This document shows positions 16,327 to 22,749 of a stretch of 32,905 nt of DNA, piece after piece. The notes under the pieces are model-generated. The model made no database searches, was not told the DNA's origin, and saw nothing but the letters and a program-made list of their open reading frames with translations. The stretch comes from Burkholderiales bacterium (GTDB lineage Bacteria > Pseudomonadota > Gammaproteobacteria > Burkholderiales > Burkholderiaceae_C). The stretch spans positions 1 to 32,905 of the forward strand of contig RXJV01000152.1 of NCBI GenBank assembly GCA_003963075.1. Direction: 5' to 3'. Each line of letters begins with the position of its first letter. Position 1 is the stretch's first letter. A program made the position numbers and the translations under genes.

Positions 16327-17606
16327 TGGAGCAGGCCAAGACCCCGATGCGCTGGGTCCCGACCCTGTACTTCGTGCAGGGCATGCAGTTCTTCGTCGTC
16401 ATGCTGATTGCCGGCCTGATGTTCAAGAACATGGGGGTCGAGAACGACCAGATCGCGCGCTGGACCGCCGTGCTCGGCCTGGCCTGGGCGATCAAGCCGC
16501 TGTGGAGCCCCTTCCTGGAGCTGGCACGCAGCAAGAAGCTTGTCGTCGTCGCCATGCAATACCTCGGCGCGGTCGGCCTCGGGCTGATGGCACTGGCCTT
16601 GCACCTGCCGCATTGGTTCGGCGCGGCCATCGTCGTGCTGTTCCTGATCGCCTACGCCTCGGCCACCCACGACATCGCCTGCGACGGCCTCTACATGGCC
16701 TCGCTCGACAGCAAGCGGCAGGCGGCCTACGCGGGCTGGCAGGGCGCCTTCTTCAATGGGGCGCGCTTCTTCGTCACCGGTTTCGTGCTGAAGCTGGCCG
16801 GCCATCTGGAAACCGAAATGGGCGTGTTCAACGCCTGGAGCACGGTGTTTGCGCTGCTGTGCGTGCTGGTGGGCGTGCTGGCGACCTACAACGCGCGCTT
16901 CCTGCCGGGCACGCTGAGCAGCGAGCATGGCGACATGACCGCCGGCGGCGTCGCCACGCTGCTGAAGGAGGTCGTCGTCGACTTCTTCAAGAAGCCCGGC
17001 ATCTGGCTGGCCGTGCTGTTCATCGTGATGTTCCGCTTCGCCGAGGGCCAGGTGCAGACCATCGGCCCGCTGTTCCTGCTGGAGTCGCGCGACAAGGGCG
17101 GGCTGGGCCTGACCACCGGCCAGGTCGCCGATGTGTATGGCTGGGTGGGCACGGGCGCCTTCCTGGTGGGCTCGGTGCTGGGCGGCTTTGTCACCAGCCG
17201 CCTTGGCCTGAAGCGTGCGATGCCGCTGCTCATCGTCGCGATGGCCGTGCCCAATGCGACCTTCTACTACCTCTCCAGCGCGCTGCCCCAGGACATGCTG
17301 CATATCGGCGCGGCCGTGGGCGTTGAAATGCTGGGCTATGGCTTCGGCTTCGTCGGCATGATCCTCTACATCATGCAAGCCGTCGCGCCGGGCCGCTTCC
17401 AGACCGCCCACTATGCGTTGGGGTCGGGCGTCATGCAGCTGGGCTTTATCTTCGCCAAGTCCATCAGCGGCGACATCCAGCTGGCCATGGGCTACCAGCA
17501 TTTCTTTGCCTGGACCATCGCCTGCGGCCTGCCGGCGCTGCTGCTGCTGCTGTGGGTGCCGATGCCAAACAGCACGGCGCCCCGGGCGGAGACGGCAACG
17601 GCATGA
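16326..17606 (+). CDS. AmpG-like MFS permease, probable GlcNAc/chitobiose transporter
   Basis: 426 aa with about 12 membrane helices. AmpG-like features are the N-terminal LYFVQGMQFFVVMLIAGLMF and the ATHDIACDGLYMASLD segment after helix 4 (AmpG family: ATQDIA.DA). AmpG imports anhydro-muropeptides, and AmpG-like permeases are recurrent in GlcNAc operons, where they are thought to carry GlcNAc or chitooligosaccharides across the inner membrane. It follows directly on nagZ (ATG overlaps its stop by one base), so imported chitobiose could be hydrolysed in the cytoplasm. The exact substrate is inferred from context. Its 3' end overlaps the GH16 start (ATGA). Confidence 0.82.
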   Translation: MEQAKTPMRWVPTLYFVQGMQFFVVMLIAGLMFKNMGVENDQIARWTAVLGLAWAIKPLWSPFLELARSKKLVVVAMQYLGAVGLGLMALALHLPHWFGAAIVVLFLIAYASATHDIACDGLYMASLDSKRQAAYAGWQGAFFNGARFFVTGFVLKLAGHLETEMGVFNAWSTVFALLCVLVGVLATYNARFLPGTLSSEHGDMTAGGVATLLKEVVVDFFKKPGIWLAVLFIVMFRFAEGQVQTIGPLFLLESRDKGGLGLTTGQVADVYGWVGTGAFLVGSVLGGFVTSRLGLKRAMPLLIVAMAVPNATFYYLSSALPQDMLHIGAAVGVEMLGYGFGFVGMILYIMQAVAPGRFQTAHYALGSGVMQLGFIFAKSISGDIQLAMGYQHFFAWTIACGLPALLLLLWVPMPNSTAPRAETATA

Positions 17607-18451
17607 GGACCGGGCTGCTTCTTTTGGGGCTGGTGGCCCTGCCCGCTTGGGCGGCCGGCGGCGAATTCTTCGACGACTTCTCGCAGCCCGACCTCGACGC
17701 GCTGCGCGCCAGCGGCTGGGTGCTGCGCGATGGCACCGGCCACCCCGGCCTGGCGGGCTCGCGCTTCGCGCCTGGCCAGCTGTCGCTGGCGGGCGGCCTG
17801 CTGAAACTCTCGCTCTCGACCGACGGCCGGCCCGCGAACACGACGCTGGCCCAGCTCTGCGCGCCGCGCAAATTCCTGATCGGCACGACGACGGCGCGTG
17901 TGCGCCTGCGCGACACGCCGGGCTCGCGCGATCCCATCGTGCAGAGCTTCTTCCTGGCCAGCCCGTTGAAGCACGACTACGACCCCGACTTCAGCGAGGT
18001 CGACTTCGAATACCTGCCGCACGGCGGCTGGGGCGAGGCCGAGACGCGGCTCTATGGCGTGAGCTGGCACACGGTGCGCATCGAGCCCTGGGAGTCGTTC
18101 AACCAGGCCTCGATCCGCCAAGGCAGCTTCGATGGCTGGCAACTGCTGACGGTGCAGGTCGAGCCCACGCGGACGCGGCACTACGTGAACGGCCGCCTGC
18201 TCGGCGAGCACACCGGCCGCAACGTGCCGAGCCAGCCCATGGCCATCAGCTTCAACCACTGGCTGGCCGCCGGCGCGCCCGAGGGCGAGCCGCGCCGGTA
18301 CAGCTTCGAGGTCGACTGGGTGCTGCACGAGGCCGGCCGCACGCTGAGCCCGGCCGCCATGCAGGCCCGCGCCACCCAACTGCAGCGCCGCGGCGTGGCG
18401 CGCGTCGACACCGTGCCCGACTCGGGGCTGACCAGCGAGTGCAACCTATGA
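17603..18451 (+). CDS. Secreted GH16-family glycoside hydrolase
   Basis: 282 aa with a short signal peptide (MRTGLLLLGLVALPAWA, cleavage after about residue 18). The GH16 catalytic motif E-x-D-x-E is present as SEVDFEYLP: nucleophile E132, D134, acid/base E136. The flanks YDPDFSEVDFEY and SWHTVRIEPWESFN followed by YVNGRLLGEH fit the concanavalin-like fold. GH16 enzymes cleave beta-1,3/1,4-glucans, galactans and, in fungal Crh enzymes, transfer chitin chains. Placement inside a chitin operon, overlapping by 4 nt at both ends, suggests a chitin- or fungal-wall-related polymer as substrate. No carbohydrate-binding module is present. Substrate unresolved. Confidence 0.8.
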   Translation: MRTGLLLLGLVALPAWAAGGEFFDDFSQPDLDALRASGWVLRDGTGHPGLAGSRFAPGQLSLAGGLLKLSLSTDGRPANTTLAQLCAPRKFLIGTTTARVRLRDTPGSRDPIVQSFFLASPLKHDYDPDFSEVDFEYLPHGGWGEAETRLYGVSWHTVRIEPWESFNQASIRQGSFDGWQLLTVQVEPTRTRHYVNGRLLGEHTGRNVPSQPMAISFNHWLAAGAPEGEPRRYSFEVDWVLHEAGRTLSPAAMQARATQLQRRGVARVDTVPDSGLTSECNL

Positions 18452-19590
18452 AGCCGCTTTTGATGGCCGCGCTGGCCCTGGCCGCCGCGCTGGCCCAGGC
18501 CCAGACCCCACCGGCCCAGCGCCCGGTCGTCGGCAGCTATGTGCTGGCCGAACGCGGCGTCGACGTCGTCGAACAACTGGCGCCGGGCCGCGTGACCCAC
18601 CTGCTGTATGCCTTCCTGCTGATCTGCGGCGAGGGGCAGCGCCCGCAGGACGCCCAGGCCTGCCAGGGGCAGCCGCCGTTCGGCATCGCACCCCACGCCG
18701 ACCAGGCGACGTTCTCGGCTGCGTTCGAGCGCCTGAAGCAGCGTGACCCGCAGGTGCAGGTGCTGGCCTCGGTGGGCGGCTGGGGTGGGTCGGACCCCTT
18801 CTTCCATCTCGCCGCCAGCGCGGCGGGCCGTGCGGCCTTCACGAAGCAGGCCACCGACTGGTTGCGCGCCCACCCGGTGTTCGACGGCCTGGACATCGAC
18901 TGGGAGCACCCCGGCAACAACGGCGCATCCAACGGCGTCCAGCTCGGCAGCCCGGCCGATGCCGAGCATTACGTGCTGCTGATGCAGAACCTGCGTGCGG
19001 GCCTGGACGCCTTGGGCCGCGAGACAGGCAAGCGCTATGCGTTGACCACTGCGATCGCGACCACCCGCGAGCAGATGGCCCGCATGGCCATGGGCCGCGC
19101 CGCGCCGTCGCTGGACCTGGTGTTCATGATGACCTACGACTTCTACGGCCCCTGGACGAAGAAGGCCGCGAACCATGCCGCGCTGCGCGGTGCGCGGCCC
19201 GGCGACGACGACAACCTGGAAGCCTCGGTGGCCAACCTGCGCCGCGCCGGCGTGCCGGCCTCCAAGCTGGTGGCCGGCGTGGCGATGTACGGCCGCGGCT
19301 TCGACGGCGTAAAGCGCGATGGTCGCTACGCCAAGCCCTGGCCCAACGAGGACGGCTCGGTGGCCTTCAAGGACATCGATGGCCTCAGCGGGATGAAGGC
19401 CCATTTCGACAAGCGCACCCAGTCCTGGGCCATGGTCGGCGGTGGCCGCTTTGTCGGCTACGACGACCCGCGCGCGGTGCGGGCCAAGGTGGCGTTCGCG
19501 AAGAAGCAGGGGCTGGCCGGTGTGTTCGCCTGGGAACTCAGCCAGGACAACGGCGAGATCCTCGGTGCGATGGGCACGATGCTGCCGTGA
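18448..19590 (+). CDS. Secreted GH18 chitinase
   Basis: 380 aa. Signal peptide MKPLLMAALALAAALAQA; catalytic domain from about residue 25. The GH18 signature D-x2-D-x-D-x-E is FDGLDIDWEHPG (D146, D149, D151, proton donor E153). SVGGWGGSDPF (strand 3), FMMTYDFYGPW (strand 6) and FAWELSQDNGE (strand 8) are also typical of family 18. A single catalytic domain with no chitin-binding module suggests action on soluble or amorphous chitin and chitooligosaccharides. The start ATG overlaps the GH16 stop; the stop overlaps the GTG of nagX. Confidence 0.93.
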   Translation: MKPLLMAALALAAALAQAQTPPAQRPVVGSYVLAERGVDVVEQLAPGRVTHLLYAFLLICGEGQRPQDAQACQGQPPFGIAPHADQATFSAAFERLKQRDPQVQVLASVGGWGGSDPFFHLAASAAGRAAFTKQATDWLRAHPVFDGLDIDWEHPGNNGASNGVQLGSPADAEHYVLLMQNLRAGLDALGRETGKRYALTTAIATTREQMARMAMGRAAPSLDLVFMMTYDFYGPWTKKAANHAALRGARPGDDDNLEASVANLRRAGVPASKLVAGVAMYGRGFDGVKRDGRYAKPWPNEDGSVAFKDIDGLSGMKAHFDKRTQSWAMVGGGRFVGYDDPRAVRAKVAFAKKQGLAGVFAWELSQDNGEILGAMGTMLP

Positions 19591-20663
19591 GCGGCGGGCT
19601 GGCGACGAAGCGCATCGCGTCGGTCGACGCGCTGCGCGGGCTGACGGTGGCGGCCATGCTGCTCGTCAACAACCCGGGCGACTGGGGCCATGTCTATGGG
19701 CCGCTGGAACACTCGGACTGGCATGGCTGCACGCCGACCGACCTGATCTTCCCGTTCTTCCTGTTCATCGTCGGGGTGTCGGCAGCACTCGCCCTGGGGC
19801 CGCGTGTCGACGCCGGTGCGGCGGCGGGCCCGCTGCGCGCCGCGGTGCTCAAGCGTGGGCTGCGCATCATCGGCCTGGGCCTGGTGCTGCATGCGCTGGC
19901 CTGGTGGCTGATGCACAAACCCGAGTTCCGCGTCATGGGCGTGCTGCAGCGCATCGGCATCTGCTTTGTCGTCGCAGGCTGGGCAGCCATTGAGCTGCGC
20001 TGGCGGGGCCGGCTGCTGCTGCTGTTGTCGCTGCTGCTGGGCTACGGTGCGCTGCTGCATGTCGGCCCGACGCTGGACAAGCTGGGCAGCCTGAACCAGC
20101 GCTTGGACACCGCGCTGCTGGGCCGCTTCGCCTACGAATGGAACCCGGCCAGCGGCGTCGCCTTCGACCCCGAAGGCCTGTTGTCCACGCTGGGGGCTCT
20201 CGCGACGACCGTGCTCGGCCTGCTGTGCGGCGGCCTGCTCAGGCGTGGCCGCAGCGTGAGGCTGCTCGGCGTGGGCGTGTTGGCGGCGCTGGCCGGTTTG
20301 GCCTGGTCGGCCTGGCTGCCCTGGAACAAGCAGTTGTGGACACCCAGCTTCGTGTTGTGGACCGGAGGCCTTGCGGCGCTGGCTCTGGCGGCGGCGCATG
20401 GGTGGATCGACCGGCGCGGCCATCCCGCGATCGGCCGCGCGTTCGGGCTGAACGCGATCGGCGCCTATGCGGGGGCCTGGATGTGCACGGTGCTGCTGGA
20501 GGGCTTGGGCTGGATGGGGCCGCTGTACCGCACGGTGTTCGGGCCTTTGGGGCCGTGGCTGGGGCCGCAGGGGCAGTCGCTGGCCTTTGCGGTCGCCTTT
20601 GTCGCTGTCTGGGCGGCCATCGTCCACTGGCTGGACCGGCGGGGCTGGTACTGGAAGGTCTGA
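19587..20663 (+). CDS. nagX: NagX, HGSNAT-like membrane acyltransferase family (DUF5009)
   Basis: 358 aa with about 10-11 membrane helices. The N-terminal ASVDALRGLTVAAMLLVNNP and the loop LEHSDWHGCTPTDLIFPFFLF (H42) match the family of lysosomal heparan-alpha-glucosaminide N-acetyltransferase, whose active His sits in the equivalent loop. Bacterial members called NagX are found in GlcNAc and chitin regulons. Their activity is not settled; acetylation of glucosamine or glucosaminides across the membrane is the natural hypothesis. The start is GTG overlapping the chitinase stop by four bases, so translation is coupled. Confidence 0.88.
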   Translation: MSGGLATKRIASVDALRGLTVAAMLLVNNPGDWGHVYGPLEHSDWHGCTPTDLIFPFFLFIVGVSAALALGPRVDAGAAAGPLRAAVLKRGLRIIGLGLVLHALAWWLMHKPEFRVMGVLQRIGICFVVAGWAAIELRWRGRLLLLLSLLLGYGALLHVGPTLDKLGSLNQRLDTALLGRFAYEWNPASGVAFDPEGLLSTLGALATTVLGLLCGGLLRRGRSVRLLGVGVLAALAGLAWSAWLPWNKQLWTPSFVLWTGGLAALALAAAHGWIDRRGHPAIGRAFGLNAIGAYAGAWMCTVLLEGLGWMGPLYRTVFGPLGPWLGPQGQSLAFAVAFVAVWAAIVHWLDRRGWYWKV

Positions 20664-20668
20664 CAGCG

Positions 20669-21376
20669 ATGCAGGGCCGTGAGTTCGCGGTGAGGATGCC
20701 GCCGGATGTCTGCGCCGCGCAGGTCGGCGAACATGCGGTGGTCTTCATCGACGACTTTCTCGAAGAGCCTCAGGCCCTGGTCGAAGCGGCCTGCCAATCG
20801 AGCTTCGCGCCCTGTGCGGGCTTTGACGAGCGGCGGGGCTACCCCGGCCTGCGCGCGCCCGTGCCGCCCGGCTATTCGGAACGCCTGACGGAGCTGCTGG
20901 ACCCGCTGATCCGCGTCAACTTCGGCGTGCCGCAGGCGCTGGCCCTGAAGAAGACGCCCTGCGCCTTCTCGCTCACCACGGTGGCGCCGCAGGCCTTGGG
21001 GCCGCTGCAGCGTGTACCGCACTTCGATGCCAGCACGCCGCACTACATCGCCGCGCTGCTCTACCTCTGCGACGAGAACCACGGCGGCACGGCCTTCTAT
21101 CGCCACCGTGCCACCGGCTTGCAGCGGATCAGCGCCGACGCCTGCGAGCGCTATGGCGAGGCTGTCGCCGCCGAACTGGAGCGCCAGCCGGCGCCGCCAC
21201 GCTACTTCGGCGAGTCCGACGCGCATTTCGAGTTGCTGGGCGTGATGCGGGCCCGCTTCAACCGGCTGGTCCTGTACCGCGGCAGCCTGCTGCACACCGC
21301 CATCGTCAATCCGCGCAGGCTGAGTGCCGACCCGCGTGCCGGACGCTTGACCGTCAACAGCTTCTACGATTTCTAG
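20669..21376 (+). CDS. DUF6445 protein, probable 2-oxoglutarate/Fe(II) oxygenase
   Basis: 235 aa. I recognise the family (DUF6445) by the ending RLTVNSFYDF and the segment YRHRATGLQRI. The residues of a prolyl-4-hydroxylase-type 2OG oxygenase are all in place: H118-x-D120 in VPHFDAS, distal H209 in RGSLLHTA, and R226 in GRLTVNSFY, which would hold 2-oxoglutarate. No signal peptide. The start ATG at 20669 has GGAAGG upstream, 5 nt after nagX. It is the last gene of the chitin operon. Family members are commonly near TonB receptors and tryptophan-halogenase-like genes, as here. Substrate unknown; the oxygenase reading is inference from motifs. Confidence 0.78.
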   Translation: MQGREFAVRMPPDVCAAQVGEHAVVFIDDFLEEPQALVEAACQSSFAPCAGFDERRGYPGLRAPVPPGYSERLTELLDPLIRVNFGVPQALALKKTPCAFSLTTVAPQALGPLQRVPHFDASTPHYIAALLYLCDENHGGTAFYRHRATGLQRISADACERYGEAVAAELERQPAPPRYFGESDAHFELLGVMRARFNRLVLYRGSLLHTAIVNPRRLSADPRAGRLTVNSFYDF

Positions 21377-21387
21377 CCCCAAAAAAA

Positions 21388-21409
21388 GGTTCTTCACGCC
21401 TTTCCGGGG
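21388..21409. repeat. Left terminal inverted repeat of the ISL3 element
   Basis: GGTTCTTCACGCCTTTCCGGGG followed by the transposase stop codon region; 17 of 22 bases match the complement of the right end. The transposase stop (21394-21396) lies inside this repeat. Mismatches are clustered in the middle (positions 9 and 12-15). Confidence 0.85.
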
Positions 21410-22596
21410 AAAGCCGCGCGGATCTTGAGGAAGAAGAAGGCGGTGTCGCGGTAGCCGTAGGCCATGCGCTTGATGAGCTTGATACGGTTGTTGATGCCTT
21501 CGAGCTTGCCGGTGTGCATGGGCCAGCGGACTCGGGCGAGGATGCCTCGCCAGTAGGGGCGCAGGGTTCGCGCGAAGCGCTGCAGCGCCGGTATCTCGCT
21601 GTCGTGGGCGTGAGCGAGCCACTGCTTCCAGCGCCGGCGCCACTCCCAGGCGTCGGGAGCCGTCCATAGCGCCTTGAGCTGCTCGTTCATGACGTAAGTG
21701 GTCATGAGCGGTTGGTTGGCAGCCAGCACCTCGCCCAGGCGCACCTGCTGAACGTCGCTCAGCGAGCTGCGGTTGCGCAGCAACAACCAGTGCGCCTGCT
21801 TGACCACACGACGCGCCGGCTTGTCCTGACGCAGCTTGTTGGCGGCATCGACACGGACTCGGGAGATGACCTCGCGCGCGTACTTGGCCACAACGTGGAA
21901 GAGGTCGTAGACGATGCGCGCGCTTGCGCAATGGTGCCGCACCTCCAGGTCGAAGGCGCTGTTCATGTCCATGGCCACCGCTTCGATACGCGCACAGCCC
22001 TTGGCGCCCAGCGCTTTGAAGAAGGGCCGTACCGACTGGCGGCTGCGTCCCTCGGCCACCCACAGCACCCGCCCGCTGTCGGCGTCGAGGATGACGCTGG
22101 CATAGCGATGGCCCTTGAACAGTGCGAACTCGTCCATGATGAGTCGCCGGGGTTCAATGACTGGCAGCGCCGCCACCTCAGCCAGCAGGCGTCGCTTGTC
22201 CAGCGCTCGCACTGTGCTCCAGTGCAGTCCCAGCCATTGCGCCACATGCGCCACCGCCATCTGGGAGCACGCCTGCGCTGCAGCTTGCTCCAGGCGCCGC
22301 GTCAGCCGGGAGTGCCTGGCCAGCCACGGCACATGCTGAAGCCGCTGACCGCAGCTCGTGCAGGCCAGGCGGTACAGCACCACCTCCAGCCTCACGGGGT
22401 GGCCCACCATGGGCAAATCCCGCACCCGCCGCGTGAGCTGTTCATGGATGCGCGAACACTGGGCCAGGCAATGCCCACAGCGCAGTGGCACGGTCGGATC
22501 CGGCTGGAGCCGGACCTCCACCTCCTGGCCCTGGGCCTTCAGTTCAGCAACGCGAAAGCCCGGCCAGAACGGCAGGGCGTCTGTATCCTTGTGCAT
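21394..22596 (-). CDS. ISL3-family transposase
   Basis: 400 aa from the ATG at 22596; a TTG at 22635 would give 413 aa. The N-terminal zinc-binding pair C-x2-C ... C-x2-C (RCGHC, CTSCGQ) is followed by a helix-turn-helix (VAQWLGLHWSTVRALDK). The DDE catalytic core has D in IMDEFALFKGHRYASVILD, D in VAMDMNSAF, then RIVYDLFHVVAKYA, and E in HTGKLEGINNRIKLIKRMAYG. All three regions are typical of ISL3. The frame is uninterrupted, so the element may still move. It is on the minus strand, as is the adjacent TonB receptor upstream. Confidence 0.95.
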   Translation of the reverse strand: MHKDTDALPFWPGFRVAELKAQGQEVEVRLQPDPTVPLRCGHCLAQCSRIHEQLTRRVRDLPMVGHPVRLEVVLYRLACTSCGQRLQHVPWLARHSRLTRRLEQAAAQACSQMAVAHVAQWLGLHWSTVRALDKRRLLAEVAALPVIEPRRLIMDEFALFKGHRYASVILDADSGRVLWVAEGRSRQSVRPFFKALGAKGCARIEAVAMDMNSAFDLEVRHHCASARIVYDLFHVVAKYAREVISRVRVDAANKLRQDKPARRVVKQAHWLLLRNRSSLSDVQQVRLGEVLAANQPLMTTYVMNEQLKALWTAPDAWEWRRRWKQWLAHAHDSEIPALQRFARTLRPYWRGILARVRWPMHTGKLEGINNRIKLIKRMAYGYRDTAFFFLKIRAAFPGKA

Positions 22597-22672
22597 TGGA
22601 GCGGTGCTCTCGGAGCTTGATGTTTGGTCGCACAACCATCTTCCCCGAGCGTCACCGCTCTACTCATTTGCG

Positions 22673-22694
22673 CCCCGGACTTCCGCGAAGAACC
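22673..22694. repeat. Right terminal inverted repeat of the ISL3 element
   Basis: Complement reads GGTTCTTCGCGGAAGTCCGGGG; outer 8 and inner 7 bases agree with the left end. The promoter of the transposase must lie between here and 22596. Confidence 0.85.
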
Positions 22695-22721
22695 AAAAAA
22701 AAGCCCGGCATCGGCCGGGCT
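22695..22721 (-). terminator. Rho-independent terminator of the first TonB receptor, split from its original flank by the IS
   Basis: On the minus strand: stem AGCCCGGC/GCCGGGCT with a CGAT loop, then eight T. It lies 29 nt after the receptor stop. The T tract is directly joined to the right inverted repeat of the ISL3 element, so the insertion used this T tract as target while the duplication kept the terminator working. Confidence 0.85.
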
Positions 22722-22749
22722 GAAGAGGGGAGACAAGGGGTCGTCGGGC

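Larger units (their letters stand above)
21388..22694. mobile_element. Intact ISL3-family insertion sequence, 1307 bp
   Basis: Ends are imperfect 22-bp inverted repeats, outer 8 bases identical (GGTTCTTC). Inside is one full-length transposase gene. It is flanked by A-runs: seven A after a C on the left (21381-21387), eight A on the right (22695-22702). These fit the AT-rich 8-bp duplication typical of ISL3, with one mismatch. The right A-run is the T tract of the TonB-receptor terminator, so the element landed in that terminator, 11 bases beyond the DUF6445 stop. No neighbouring gene is broken. The open reading frame and ends appear functional. Confidence 0.9.

Noticed and set aside
17413-18447. 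Frame extending the chitinase upstream through the permease and GH16 genes
   Set aside because: The upstream part is a shifted frame of real genes; the signal peptide begins at the ATG at 18448.
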